This document shows, piece by piece, positions 8,661-19,561 of a stretch of DNA of 64,000 nucleotides (its first letter is position 1; every line of letters starts with the position of its first letter). This stretch comes from Kocuria coralli (GTDB taxonomy: Bacteria > Actinomycetota > Actinomycetes > Actinomycetales > Micrococcaceae). Under the pieces are notes generated by a model. It was not told the DNA's origin and did not search any database. It saw nothing but the letters and a program-made list of their open reading frames with translations. The translations under genes were made by a program, and so were the position numbers. The stretch is taken from NCBI RefSeq assembly GCF_008831305.1, contig NZ_ML708610.1, positions 248,001 to 312,000 of the forward strand, in the 5' to 3' direction.

Positions 8661-10694
8661 ATGCAGACCCCGCATACCGGCAGGCCTGCCCGATCCGCAG
8701 CGGGCGAGCCCACTGCCGCGGGCAGCGGCACCGGATCCGGGCGGCTGGTCTCCCGCGAGGGGAAGGGCGCCGAGGCCGACCGTCCCACGGCGTGGCTGTG
8801 GATCCAGATGCTGCTGGACTCGGTGTCATGGGTCGCTGCGATGGGCGTCGCCATGGTGCTCCGCTACGAGCTGAGCATCCAGTTCATCAACGTGCCCAGC
8901 CTCCTGATCGTGTGCCTGATCGCCGTGGCCTCCCAGCTGGCGGTCGGATTCTCCTTCGCCCTCTACCGCGGGCGGTACTCCTACGGCAGCTTCGATGAGG
9001 GGAAGCTGCTCATCGTCGTCACGCTGATCGTCACGGCGATCCTCCAGATCGTGCTGCTCGTGGCGGGCAACGCGATCGGGGTGCCGCGGTCGGTGGCCCT
9101 GATCGCCTTCCCCTTCGCCGCTCTCTTCATGGCGGCCTTCCGGTACCTGAAGCGGATGTACCAGGAGTCGACCTCCAAACCCCAGGCCGATGCCCAGCGC
9201 GTGGTGGTCTACGGGGCGGGCCAGTCCGGGACGTTCATCGTCCAGCGCATGATGCAGGACCCGGACTCCGAGTACCTGCCCGTCGCGCTGCTGGACGACG
9301 ACCCGGGGAAGAAGCACCTCCGGATCTCGTCCGTGTCCGTGCTGGGCACGATCGCGGACGCTCCGAACGTCCTCGCCCAGACCAGGTCCAGCATCCTGCT
9401 CGTGGCCCAGTCCAACGCCTCGGCCAAGCTCATGCAACGGGTCTCCGACATCGTGGCCGGTACCAATACCCGCGTGATGACGGTGCCACCGGTGCGCAAC
9501 ATGCTCACGGGCTCGGGCACCAGCGTGGACATCCGCGACATCAGCCTCGAGGACCTGATCGGACGTACACCGGTGGACATCGACGCCCCCGGGATCGCCG
9601 ACTACATCACGGGCAAGCGCATCCTGGTCACGGGCGCGGGCGGGTCCATCGGGTCGGAGCTGTGCCGTCAGCTGCTGGCCTTCGATCCCGCCGAGCTGAT
9701 GATGCTCGACCGGGACGAGACCAACCTGCAGGCCACCCAGATCTCCATCACCGGCCGCGGCCTGCTCGACGGCCAGGACACCGTGCTGGCCGACATCCGC
9801 GACGGGGAGAACCTGGCCCGCCTCTTCGAGCAGCGTCGCCCGGAAGTGGTCTTCCACGCAGCCGCGCTCAAGCACGTGTCCCTCCTGGAGACCTATCCGG
9901 ACGAGGCCTGGAAGACCAACGTCCTGGGCACCCTGAACGTCCTCGAGGCCGCCCGCGGGGCCGGGGTCGGCGTGTTCGTCAACGTCTCCACCGACAAAGC
10001 GGCCAATCCCACGACCACCCTGGGGCATTCCAAACGGGTCGCGGAGAAGCTCACGGCATGGATGGCGCAGGAGACGGGGAAGCGGTACGCCTCGGTGCGT
10101 TTCGGCAACGTCTTCGGCTCGCGGGGGTCCATGCTCCCGCTGTTCACGGAGCAGATCCGGCAGGGCGGGCCCATCACGGTGACGGACGAGAACGCCACGC
10201 GGTACTTCATGACCATCCCGGAGGCCTGCCAGCTGGTGGTCCAGGCCGGTGCCATCGCCAGCGGCGGGGAGGTGCTCATCCTGGACATGGGCGAACCCGT
10301 GCGGATCCTCGACGTCGCCCGTCGCCTGCGGACGCTCTCCGGGCAGGAGGGGATCGAGATCGTGATCACCGGGCTGCGGCCGGGGGAGAAGCTGCACGAA
10401 GAGCTCATCGGGCTCGGCGAATCCGATGCCCGCCCCTATCACCCCAAGATCTCCCACGCCCGGGCCGATGCGCTGGATCCCGTCAACCTCGACCGCCACA
10501 CCTGGAAGCTGCGCGGCGGGATGACGGCTACGGGCACGATCCCCGTGGTCAAGCAGTCCACCCAGCCGGCGCTCACGCAGTTCCACGGAGCGCGCAAGAC
10601 CGGTGAGGCCGGGCAGGCCACGGCCCAGGAGCCGGCAGGGGACGAGGATCGGGCCGACTCCACCGGCACCTCGCACCAGGGGCAGGCGTCGTGA
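8661..10694 (+). CDS. Membrane nucleotide-sugar 4,6-dehydratase/epimerase (CapD/WbpM/PglF type)
   Basis: Protein of 677 residues. About four transmembrane helices near residues 35-165 are followed by a first nucleotide-binding fold (GAGQSGTF, near 186) and a catalytic extended-SDR domain (VTGAGGSIGSELCRQ, near 324). Family members convert UDP-GlcNAc to a 4-keto-6-deoxy sugar and use a Ser-Met-Lys triad instead of Ser-Tyr-Lys. Here the stretch STDKAANPTTTLGHSKR puts Leu at the Met position. ATG at 8661 follows GGAAGGA. The stop overlaps the next start (GTGA), so the product sugar is probably passed to the WecA-like enzyme. The exact product cannot be deduced. Confidence 0.88.
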   Translation: MQTPHTGRPARSAAGEPTAAGSGTGSGRLVSREGKGAEADRPTAWLWIQMLLDSVSWVAAMGVAMVLRYELSIQFINVPSLLIVCLIAVASQLAVGFSFALYRGRYSYGSFDEGKLLIVVTLIVTAILQIVLLVAGNAIGVPRSVALIAFPFAALFMAAFRYLKRMYQESTSKPQADAQRVVVYGAGQSGTFIVQRMMQDPDSEYLPVALLDDDPGKKHLRISSVSVLGTIADAPNVLAQTRSSILLVAQSNASAKLMQRVSDIVAGTNTRVMTVPPVRNMLTGSGTSVDIRDISLEDLIGRTPVDIDAPGIADYITGKRILVTGAGGSIGSELCRQLLAFDPAELMMLDRDETNLQATQISITGRGLLDGQDTVLADIRDGENLARLFEQRRPEVVFHAAALKHVSLLETYPDEAWKTNVLGTLNVLEAARGAGVGVFVNVSTDKAANPTTTLGHSKRVAEKLTAWMAQETGKRYASVRFGNVFGSRGSMLPLFTEQIRQGGPITVTDENATRYFMTIPEACQLVVQAGAIASGGEVLILDMGEPVRILDVARRLRTLSGQEGIEIVITGLRPGEKLHEELIGLGESDARPYHPKISHARADALDPVNLDRHTWKLRGGMTATGTIPVVKQSTQPALTQFHGARKTGEAGQATAQEPAGDEDRADSTGTSHQGQAS

Positions 10695-11836
10695 CCGCCG
10701 CCCTCCTCGCACTCTCCGTCGACGCAGGGCGGGCCGTCGACCTGCCTCAGGTCCTGTCGGTCGACCCCGGTGCGACCCCCACGGCCGCGGAGCTCCAGCA
10801 CCTGCTCGTGCTGGCCGCCACGTTCGGCCTGGCCGCCTTCCTCCTCAGCGTGCTGCTGCCGTTCGCGGTCAAGCCGCTGCTCACCCGGTGGGGCGTCGTG
10901 GACATCCCCAATGAGCGCTCGTCGCATACCCGCACCGTGATCCGCGGCATGGGGCTGGCGGTGGCCGGCTCGGTGCTCGTGGTGGAACTGGCGGGACTCG
11001 TGACCGGGGTGGTCTACACGGACCGGTCCGTCGCCCTCACCGTGCTGGCGGGGACGGCCGCGTGCGCCGCGCTGGGCTGGCTCGAGGACCTCAGGGGCGT
11101 CTCCGTCCGCATGCGGCTGGCATGCCAGCTCCTGATCGGCGGCGTCGGCTCGGCGGTGCTGGTCTGGGCACTGGAGACCAACCTGCTGTGGTGGATCCTG
11201 TGCACCGTCGCCGTCGTCGTCTACGTCAACGTCGCCAACTTCATGGACGGCGTGAACGGCATCTCCGGGATGCACGGACTCGTGGTCGGACTGCTCTACG
11301 CCTGGGCGGGGGTCTCCAACGACCTGCCCTGGATGATGGTCGCGGGGCTGGTCGTCGCCTTCGCGTTCGCGGGCTTCCTGCCCTGGAACCTGTCCCGCGG
11401 GTCCGTCTTCCTCGGGGATGTCGGCTCCTACCTGCTGGGCGGGGCCATCATCTTCATCGCCGTCGCCGCCTTCCTGTCGGGCGTGTACGTGGAGTACCTG
11501 CTACCGCCCCTGTCGGTCTACCTGGCGGACACGTCCTGGACCCTGCTGCGCCGGATCCGCGCGGGGGAGCCGTGGTGGCGACCGCACCGCCAGCACGTCT
11601 ACCAGCGGCTGACCGACCTCGGCCTCTCGCACGTCGGGTCGTCTCTCGTGGTCGCGGCAACCACGGTCCTGGTCTCGCTGATCTCGGTATGGGGCCTGCG
11701 GGTGAGCGGCGTCGCGCTGATCGCGGCGGGCGTCACCGTGGTGCTGCTGCTGGTCTTCTACCTGGCCCTCCCATCGATCCTCGAACGGCGACGCCGTTCC
11801 CGGGTCCGGGCACAGGGAAGGCCCACGGCGTCATGA
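10691..11836 (+). CDS. wecA: Undecaprenyl-phosphate sugar-1-phosphate transferase (WecA/TagO/MraY family)
   Basis: Polytopic membrane enzyme (381 residues, about 11 hydrophobic segments) that moves a sugar-1-phosphate from a UDP-sugar to a polyprenyl phosphate, starting a cell-wall or surface polymer. Family motifs are present: LEDLRGVSVRMRLACQLL, NFMDGVNGISGMHG and LGDVGSYLLGG. It occupies the position of M. tuberculosis Rv1302 (WecA) upstream of the atp operon. The GTG start overlaps the dehydratase stop, and the stop overlaps the following ATG, so it sits in a tight operon. The donor could be UDP-GlcNAc or the product of the preceding dehydratase. Confidence 0.9.
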   Translation: MTAALLALSVDAGRAVDLPQVLSVDPGATPTAAELQHLLVLAATFGLAAFLLSVLLPFAVKPLLTRWGVVDIPNERSSHTRTVIRGMGLAVAGSVLVVELAGLVTGVVYTDRSVALTVLAGTAACAALGWLEDLRGVSVRMRLACQLLIGGVGSAVLVWALETNLLWWILCTVAVVVYVNVANFMDGVNGISGMHGLVVGLLYAWAGVSNDLPWMMVAGLVVAFAFAGFLPWNLSRGSVFLGDVGSYLLGGAIIFIAVAAFLSGVYVEYLLPPLSVYLADTSWTLLRRIRAGEPWWRPHRQHVYQRLTDLGLSHVGSSLVVAATTVLVSLISVWGLRVSGVALIAAGVTVVLLLVFYLALPSILERRRRSRVRAQGRPTAS

Positions 11837-12378
11837 TGCCTGGCACCGGTCGCAGGGGCCGCGGCGGGCACGGCGGCACGGTCGCGGGCAACGTCTGGCA
11901 GCGCATGCTCAGAGTCTCCGCGCTGGGAGGAGCCGCCGCGGCGCTCGGTATCGCCGTCCTGGCCTGGGCCGTCTCCGGAGCCGCGGCGGCGGGAAGCGTC
12001 CTGCTGGGCACCGTGATCGTGACCGTCGTGTTCGCGCTCTCGCTCCTGTCGTTGTGGTGGGCCTCGCGCTACCCAGCCCCGGTGGCGGCGATGGCCATGC
12101 TCGTGCTCTACGTCGCCCTGGTCTTCGCCGGCGCTCTCATCCTCTTCGCCACCAGCGCGCCCGGGTGGGTGGAACCGGGCTGGATCGGGGTGGCAACCAT
12201 CGGTCAACTGGTTGCGTGGCTGACCGGTAGTGGGGTTGCGTTACGTCGTAGCAGGCTGCCCGTCTTCGACGTGGAAACACCCCGCGATCCCAGGGCGGAT
12301 GAACTCCAGGCGAACACCGGCCCAACCGGCACGGACAGCAGGAAGCCGACAACAGGAAGGCACCATGACGCCAGATGA
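11833..12378 (+). CDS. AtpI-like four-helix membrane protein
   Basis: Small membrane protein of 181 residues: a basic N-terminus, four hydrophobic segments (about residues 27-50, 52-77, 80-106, 113-132), then a hydrophilic tail. Its size, topology and position just before the F0 genes match the poorly conserved AtpI proteins, which help assemble the c-ring or bind Mg2+ in other bacteria. It starts within the wecA stop (ATGATG; 11836 is an alternative start) and overlaps the next gene by 14 nt. Sequence similarity is weak by eye, so the name rests mainly on context. Confidence 0.65.
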   Translation: MMPGTGRRGRGGHGGTVAGNVWQRMLRVSALGGAAAALGIAVLAWAVSGAAAAGSVLLGTVIVTVVFALSLLSLWWASRYPAPVAAMAMLVLYVALVFAGALILFATSAPGWVEPGWIGVATIGQLVAWLTGSGVALRRSRLPVFDVETPRDPRADELQANTGPTGTDSRKPTTGRHHDAR

Positions 12379-12763
12379 CCCTTCACCGGGTGAAACCGCT
12401 CATAAACCGGCCCCTGATGCACGGTCTCAGCGCCCTCGGCTGAGCACCGTGGGAGAGCTGGTTCAGGCCGGGGGCAACCGCGGAGCGCTGGGCGTCCTGG
12501 CCTACCTGGTGATTGGGACGGCGTTTTGGAGTCTGGTAGGGTTTTTGCTGGATTACCTGGTGGGGACGCAGTGGCTCGTCCTACTCGGCGGCGGCCTCGG
12601 CCTTGCGGCCGGGATCACGCTTGCCTACCTCCACCTCCAAGCCGGACTGAAGACCGATGACGGTTCTGCGGCCGGCGATGACGCCCGGAACCATCCCGTA
12701 GATACGCACCAGCATGGATACAACCATGACTCTGCGGGTGGAAGCAGAAAGGACCGCCATTGA
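12365..12763 (+). CDS. AtpZ/AtpI family two-helix protein
   Basis: Protein of 132 residues with two transmembrane helices (LAYLVIGTAFWSLVGFLLDY and QWLVLLGGGLGLAAGITLAY) separated by a short Gly-rich turn. This is the pattern of the AtpZ/AtpI family found beside F-type ATP synthase genes. The C-terminal 35 residues are polar and His-rich. ATG at 12365 follows AGGAAGG. Its stop overlaps the TTG start of atpB (TTGA). It probably acts in ATP synthase assembly or cation supply; direct function in this group is not established. Confidence 0.75.
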   Translation: MTPDDPSPGETAHKPAPDARSQRPRLSTVGELVQAGGNRGALGVLAYLVIGTAFWSLVGFLLDYLVGTQWLVLLGGGLGLAAGITLAYLHLQAGLKTDDGSAAGDDARNHPVDTHQHGYNHDSAGGSRKDRH

Positions 12764-13554
12764 TCGTCGCCCCAGTTTTTGAGGCACAAGGCTTCCAGGC
12801 GCCTACGGTTTCGGACATGCACCTCCCGCCGTTCTTCGAGATCGGCTCTTTCGAATTCGCCAAGCACACGGTACTGATCTTCCTGTCGGTCGTTCTGATC
12901 GCCGGATTCTTCATGTGGGCGATCCGCAAGCAGGCACTGGTACCCGCCAAGGGGCAGTTCCTGGGGGAGATGGGCTACGGCTTCGTCCGCAACTCCCTGG
13001 GCCGGGACATCATCGGCGAGAAGGAATTCCGTCCCTGGATTCCGCTGCTGTTCAGCTTCTTCTTCTTCATCCTGGTCAACAACCTGTTCGGGTCCATTCC
13101 CGTCCTGCAGTTGCCCACTCTCTCCCATCCGGGATCGGCCTACGTGCTGGCCGGTATCGCCTATATCTCCTGGGTGTTCATCGGCATCAAGCGACACGGT
13201 TTCGGGCACTTCATGGCCAAGATGACCATGCCGCCGGACGTCCCCAAGGCGCTCTACGTCTTCCTGATCCCGATCGAGTTCATCTCCAACCTGATCATCC
13301 GCCCGGTCACCCACGCACTGCGTGTGTTCGCCACGATGTTCGCCGGTCACATGGCGATCATGGTCGCCGCCTCCCTGCTGGGCTTCCTTCTCAGCGACGT
13401 CGGCGGCCTGGGCGGGATCCTGGGCGGTGCCGGCGCACTGCTCCTGGGCATCTTCATCTACTTCCTGGAGGTCCTGATCCAGGTCCTGCAGGCCTACATC
13501 TTCACCCTGCTGTTCGCCGTCTACGTGGACGGCGCCCTGCAAGAAGGCCACTGA
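12760..13554 (+). CDS. atpB: ATP synthase F0 subunit a
   Basis: Forms the stator half-channels for protons beside the c-ring. It has 264 residues and five to six membrane helices. The essential arginine lies in RPVTHALRVFATMFAGH, and the following helices end in LQAYIFTLLFAVYV as in other a subunits. The rare TTG start at 12760 is supported by AGAAAGGA 7 nt upstream and by its overlap with the preceding stop; the next in-frame ATG (about 12817) would remove a normal N-terminus. Confidence 0.96.
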   Translation: MIVAPVFEAQGFQAPTVSDMHLPPFFEIGSFEFAKHTVLIFLSVVLIAGFFMWAIRKQALVPAKGQFLGEMGYGFVRNSLGRDIIGEKEFRPWIPLLFSFFFFILVNNLFGSIPVLQLPTLSHPGSAYVLAGIAYISWVFIGIKRHGFGHFMAKMTMPPDVPKALYVFLIPIEFISNLIIRPVTHALRVFATMFAGHMAIMVAASLLGFLLSDVGGLGGILGGAGALLLGIFIYFLEVLIQVLQAYIFTLLFAVYVDGALQEGH

Positions 13555-13671
13555 GCCCCACAAAATTGGTCCGGTGGAAGCTGGATCGACCTACGGAGAA
13601 CCCCTCCGCAACGTCAACCGCCATTCGTGGCACACGGCCCGGACAGGGCAGTACGAAAGGAAACACCAAGA

Positions 13672-13881
13672 ATGGACATCACCGGTTCCCTCTCCGTCAT
13701 CGGTTTCGGTCTCGCAGCCATCGGCGGTGGCATCGGCGTCGGTCTGATCTTCGCGGCTTACATGCAGGCCGTGTCCCGTCAGCCGGAGACCCAGCGCATC
13801 ATCCAGCCGATGCTCTTCATGGGCTTCGCCGTGGTCGAGGCCCTGGCGATCCTGGGCTTCGTCCTGGCACTGATCTTCTGA
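13672..13881 (+). CDS. atpE: ATP synthase F0 subunit c
   Basis: Proteolipid of 69 residues that forms the rotating c-ring. Helix 1 has the Gly-rich stretch AAIGGGIGVGLIFA, the loop has RQP (residues 36-38), and helix 2 carries the proton-binding Glu56 in GFAVVEALAI. The residue after Glu56 is Ala rather than the Ser/Thr seen in sodium-specific rings, which points to H+ coupling. ATG at 13672 follows GAAAGGA; the frame is open further upstream but without a ribosome-binding site. Confidence 0.97.
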   Translation: MDITGSLSVIGFGLAAIGGGIGVGLIFAAYMQAVSRQPETQRIIQPMLFMGFAVVEALAILGFVLALIF

Positions 13882-13936
13882 TCTTCCCTCAGGGAAGCTC
13901 GGAAAAGGTCAGCCGAAGAGAACAGGAACACCGTCC

Positions 13937-14482
13937 ATGACCACAACCATCTTGGCAGCCAGCGAGAACCCGCTGCTGCCCAACGGCTGGGAAATGCTGA
14001 TCACCGCGATCGGCTTCGCACTGCTGTTGTTCGCCGCGATCAAGTGGATCGTTCCCATGTTCGAGCGCACCTACGCCGAACGCACCGAGGCGATCGAGGG
14101 TGGCTTGGCCAAGGCCGAGGCCGCACAGGCCGAGGCGGACAAAGCACGCGACGAGTACAACCAGCAGCTGGAGTCCGCTCGCCTGGAGGCCCAGAGGATC
14201 CGCGAGGAGGCTCGCACCGAGGGCGAGAAGATCCTGGCGGACTTCAAGGACCGCGCCAACGTCGAGTCCGCCCGCATCACCGAGAACGCTCACACGGCGA
14301 TCGCCGCCGAACGCTCCGCTGCAGTGGTCTCCCTGCGCAACGAGGTCGGCAGCCTGGCCATCCAGCTGTCCTCCAAGATCGTGGGCGAGTCCCTGTCCGA
14401 CGACGACCGTTCGCGTCGCGTGGTGGACCGGTTCCTCAGCGATCTCGAGCAGACCCCGACCGACGCAGGTGCTCACCAGTGA
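13937..14482 (+). CDS. atpF: ATP synthase F0 subunit b
   Basis: Peripheral stalk subunit of 181 residues: one N-terminal membrane helix (WEMLITAIGFALLLFAAIKW) and a long charged coiled coil rich in Ala, Glu and Arg that dimerises and binds delta. A separate 271-residue delta follows, so there is no b-delta fusion as in mycobacteria. The stop overlaps the GTG start of atpH (GTGA). Confidence 0.95.
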   Translation: MTTTILAASENPLLPNGWEMLITAIGFALLLFAAIKWIVPMFERTYAERTEAIEGGLAKAEAAQAEADKARDEYNQQLESARLEAQRIREEARTEGEKILADFKDRANVESARITENAHTAIAAERSAAVVSLRNEVGSLAIQLSSKIVGESLSDDDRSRRVVDRFLSDLEQTPTDAGAHQ

Positions 14483-15294
14483 CGGCCGCGGGATCCGACG
14501 GAAGCCAGGCAGGCCTGACCCGCGTGCTCGAACGCTGGACCGGTTCGGCCCAGCCGGGGCTGGCTCGCGAGATCTTCGGCATGGCGGCCCTGCTCGATGA
14601 GCAGGGGAGCCTCCGCCGGGCCCTCACCGACCCCGCCCACACCGACGGCGAGCGCGCTGAGCTGGGCTGGCGGGTCTTCTACGGCAACGTGTCGCAGGAG
14701 GCCGGCGAGATCCTCGACACCCTCGTCAGGCAGCGGCGGCACCACGACCGCGGGCTGACCGACACGCTCGAGGCCGCCGGCGTCCTCCTGGCCGGTTCGG
14801 CCGCGGAGAACCGCGCGGGCGCCGAGGGCCTGGACGGCGTCATCGACGATGTCCTGGGTGTCCAGGCTCTGCTGGACTCCGACGCCGAGCTGCAGCGGGC
14901 CGTCACCGACTCGCGCGCCACCGAGGACGCCAAGCTGCGTCTGCTCGGCCGCGTCGCGCCCTCGCTGAGCGAGGAGGGGCGGCTGCTGGCCGAACAGGCC
15001 GTCACCCACCCCCGCGGTGCGCTGCCGCAGCGTCTGCTGGGAACCTTCGCCGACCATCTGGCGGCCCTCCGCGATCGCTGGATCGCTCGGGTCGCGACCC
15101 CGGTCGCACTCGACGACTCCCAGCTGGACCGTCTCCGGACGGCCCTGAGCCGTCTCTACGGGCGGGACCTGAAGGTCGTCGTCGAGGCGGATCGCTCACT
15201 GGTCGGCGGGCTGCGGATCACGGTCGGGGACGAAGTGCTCGACGGTTCCGTCGCCACCCGCCTCAACGAACTCCAGCTCAAGCTGGGAGCCTGA
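14479..15294 (+). CDS. atpH: ATP synthase F1 subunit delta
   Basis: Connects the peripheral stalk to the top of the alpha3beta3 hexamer. It has 271 residues, longer than the E. coli protein (177) but usual for actinobacteria. The C-terminal part carries the conserved stretch VVEADRSLVGGLRITVGDEVLDGS followed by a short helix (recognisable core LVGGLRI). GTG at 14479 is chosen by its 4-nt overlap with atpF. A 110-nt gap then leads to atpA. Confidence 0.94.
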   Translation: MTAAGSDGSQAGLTRVLERWTGSAQPGLAREIFGMAALLDEQGSLRRALTDPAHTDGERAELGWRVFYGNVSQEAGEILDTLVRQRRHHDRGLTDTLEAAGVLLAGSAAENRAGAEGLDGVIDDVLGVQALLDSDAELQRAVTDSRATEDAKLRLLGRVAPSLSEEGRLLAEQAVTHPRGALPQRLLGTFADHLAALRDRWIARVATPVALDDSQLDRLRTALSRLYGRDLKVVVEADRSLVGGLRITVGDEVLDGSVATRLNELQLKLGA

Positions 15295-15404
15295 GCCACA
15301 CAGCACGCACAGGACACGTGAAGAGTCGCTCTCACAAGGTGTTCTACAGACGAAACAGCTGGTCATCGGCACGATGATCACGAACGAGGAAGCAGGGACA
15401 CGAG

Positions 15405-17036
15405 ATGGCCGAAGTGACCATCAATGCCGATGAGGTCCGCAGCGCGCTACAAGAATTCGCAGCGTCCTACGACCCCGGCACCACCGAACGCAAGGAAGTC
15501 GGCCGCATCATCTCCGCGGCGGACGGCATCGCCCGCGTCGAGGGCCTGCCCTCGGTCATGGCCAACGAGCTGCTGCGCTTCGAGAACGGTGTTCTCGGTC
15601 TGGCGCAGGACCTCGACACCCGTGACCTCGGCGTCGTCGTCCTGGGCGACTTCCAGGAGATCGAAGAGGGCCAGACCGTCGAGCGCACGGGCGACATCCT
15701 CTCCGTGCCCGTCGGCGACGGCTTCCTGGGCCGCGTGGTCGACACCCTGGGCCAGCCCATCGACGACCTCGGCCCCATCGAGGCCGAGGGACGCCGTGCA
15801 CTGGAGCTGCAGGCACCGGGCGTGACCATGCGCAAGTCGGTCCACGAACCGCTGCAGACCGGTCTCAAGGCCATCGACGCCATGATCCCGATCGGCCGCG
15901 GACAGCGCCAGCTGATCATCGGCGACCGCCAGACCGGCAAGACCGCGATCGCCGTGGACACGATCCTCAACCAGCGGACCAACTGGGAGACCGGCGACCC
16001 GGACCAGCAGGTGCGCTGCGTCTACGTGGCCATCGGCCAGAAGGCCTCGACCATCGCCTCGGTGCGCAAGACCCTCGAGGACAACGGCGCCCTGGAGTAC
16101 ACCACCATCGTGGCCGCTTCTGCCTCCGAGTCAGCCGGTGTGAAGTACCTGGCACCGTATGCCGGCTCGGCTATCGGCCAGCACTGGATGTACGGCGGCA
16201 AGCACGTCCTGATCATCTTCGACGACCTCTCCAAGCAGGCCGAGGCGTACCGCGCCACCTCGCTGCTGCTGCGTCGTCCCCCGGGACGCGAGGCGTACCC
16301 GGGCGACGTGTTCTACCTGCACTCGCGTCTGCTCGAGCGCTGCGCCAAGCTCTCGGACGAGCTCGGCGCCGGCTCGATGACCGGCCTGCCGATCGTCGAG
16401 ACCAAGGCGAACGACGTCTCGGCGTTCATCCCGACCAACGTCATCTCGATCACTGACGGACAGATCTTCCTGCAGTCGGATCTCTTCAACGCCAACCAGC
16501 GTCCCGCCGTCGACGTCGGCATCTCGGTGTCGCGCGTGGGCGGTGCCGCGCAGGTCAAGGCGATGAAGAAGGTCTCCGGAACGCTCAAGCTCGAGCTGGC
16601 CTCCTACCGCTCGATGCAGGCCTTCGCGATGTTCGCCGCCGACCTGGACGCCGCCTCCCGTCAGCAGCTGACCCGCGGTGCGCGCCTGACCGAGCTGCTG
16701 CGCCAGAAGCAGTACAGCCCGTACGCCATCGAGGATCAGGTCGTGTCCATCTGGGCCGGCACCAACGGTCACCTGGACGAGATCGAGGTCGAGAACGTCC
16801 TGGAGTTCGAGACCGCGCTGCTGGACCAGGTCCGTCGCACGACCAACGTCCTGGACTCGATCGCCTCCTCCGGCAAGCTCGAGGACGAGACCGTCGAGGC
16901 GCTGGAGACCGCGGTCGCCGAGGTGAAGCGCGACTTCCACGGTCACGGTGCGAGCAACCGCGCACCGGGGCACGAGGAGCACGAGCCGCTGGACTCGAGC
17001 GACATCGACCAGGAACAGCTGCAGGCCTCGAAGTGA
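15405..17036 (+). CDS. atpA: ATP synthase F1 subunit alpha
   Basis: Non-catalytic nucleotide-binding subunit of the F1 head, 543 residues. P-loop [11 protein letters not shown], the arginine-finger region [13 protein letters not shown], and the DELSEED-equivalent region are in place. Compared with E. coli (513 residues) there is a C-terminal polar extension of about 30 residues (from about 510; His/Glu/Asp/Gln-rich). Mycobacterial alpha subunits have a similar extension that suppresses ATP hydrolysis. ATG at 15405 follows AGGAAGCAGGGA. Confidence 0.97.
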   Translation: MAEVTINADEVRSALQEFAASYDPGTTERKEVGRIISAADGIARVEGLPSVMANELLRFENGVLGLAQDLDTRDLGVVVLGDFQEIEEGQTVERTGDILSVPVGDGFLGRVVDTLGQPIDDLGPIEAEGRRALELQAPGVTMRKSVHEPLQTGLKAIDAMIPIGRGQRQLIIGDRQTGKTAIAVDTILNQRTNWETGDPDQQVRCVYVAIGQKASTIASVRKTLEDNGALEYTTIVAASASESAGVKYLAPYAGSAIGQHWMYGGKHVLIIFDDLSKQAEAYRATSLLLRRPPGREAYPGDVFYLHSRLLERCAKLSDELGAGSMTGLPIVETKANDVSAFIPTNVISITDGQIFLQSDLFNANQRPAVDVGISVSRVGGAAQVKAMKKVSGTLKLELASYRSMQAFAMFAADLDAASRQQLTRGARLTELLRQKQYSPYAIEDQVVSIWAGTNGHLDEIEVENVLEFETALLDQVRRTTNVLDSIASSGKLEDETVEALETAVAEVKRDFHGHGASNRAPGHEEHEPLDSSDIDQEQLQASK

Positions 17037-17040
17037 TGCT

Positions 17041-17073
17041 CCGTCCGGGTGCCGCCGAGCGGCACCCGGACGG
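17041..17073 (+). repeat. Perfect intercistronic hairpin between atpA and atpG
   Basis: Inverted repeat with 14-bp perfect arms (17041-17054 and 17060-17073) and a 5-nt loop, starting 4 nt after the atpA stop and ending just before the atpG Shine-Dalgarno. There is no U-run, so it looks like an mRNA stability or processing element rather than a terminator. Confidence 0.8.
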
Positions 17074-17090
17074 TAACGAAAGGAACCTAC

Positions 17091-18002
17091 ATGGGAGCGC
17101 AGATCCGGGTCTACCGGAACAAGATCTCCTCCACGGAGTCGATGAAGAAGATCTTCAAGGCCATGGAGATGATCGCGACCTCGCGCATCAACAAGGCCCG
17201 CCAGAGGATCCACTCTGCATCGCCGTACGCCAACGCTCTCACGCGTCTGCTGTCCCTGGTGGTCAGCCAGACCTCGGGCGATCATCCGTTCCTGCGCAGC
17301 GCCGACGATGTCCGGCGTTCCGCCGTCGTCGTGTTCAGCTCCGACCGGGGCCTGGCCGGTTCGTACTCGGCCAACGTGCTCAAGAAGGTCGAAGGCCTGC
17401 TGGAGATGATGCACAACGACGGCCGTGAGGTGAAGGTCTACCTGATCGGGCGCAAGGCGAAGCAGTACTTCGACTTCCGTGGCCGCGAGTACGAGGGCTA
17501 CTGGGAGGGCGAGACGGACAACGCCAGCAGCGATCGCGCCCATGAGGTGGCCGACGTGCTGCTCGAGCAGTTCACCACGGACTACGAGGACGGCGGGATC
17601 GACGAGATCCACCTGGTCTACACCCGCTTCCACTCGATGGTCACCCAGGAGGCCAAGGTGCTGCGGCTGCTTCCGCTCGAGGTCGTGGACGCCAACGCCC
17701 TGGACGACCGGATCTCGCGGGAGTACCCCGAGCTGGAGACCAACTCGCAGGAGTTCGGATTCGAGCCCGATCCCGAGGAGTTCCTGGACAAGGCCCTGGA
17801 GCAGTACATCCGCGCCCGGATCTACTCGTGCGTGTGCCAGGCGGCGGCCTCCGAGCTGGCCTCGCGTCAGCGCGCCATGAAGGCCGCCGGCGACAACGCC
17901 GATGACCAGATCCGCAAGTTCACCCGGTTGATGAACAACGCCCGCCAGGCGGAAGTGACCACCGAGCTCACGGAGATCGTCTCCGCGTCCGAAGCATTGT
18001 GA
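17091..18002 (+). CDS. atpG: ATP synthase F1 subunit gamma
   Basis: Central rotor stalk, 303 residues. The N-terminal helix is canonical ([20 protein letters not shown] ... [13 protein letters not shown]), the middle contains the [14 protein letters not shown] strand, and the C-terminal helix ends [14 protein letters not shown]-like ([19 protein letters not shown]). ATG at 17091 follows AAAGGAA; an open extension to 17049 lacks a ribosome-binding site and would run into the hairpin. Confidence 0.96.
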   Translation: MGAQIRVYRNKISSTESMKKIFKAMEMIATSRINKARQRIHSASPYANALTRLLSLVVSQTSGDHPFLRSADDVRRSAVVVFSSDRGLAGSYSANVLKKVEGLLEMMHNDGREVKVYLIGRKAKQYFDFRGREYEGYWEGETDNASSDRAHEVADVLLEQFTTDYEDGGIDEIHLVYTRFHSMVTQEAKVLRLLPLEVVDANALDDRISREYPELETNSQEFGFEPDPEEFLDKALEQYIRARIYSCVCQAAASELASRQRAMKAAGDNADDQIRKFTRLMNNARQAEVTTELTEIVSASEAL

Positions 18003-19559
<1,557 letters not shown>

Positions 19560-19561
19560 TC

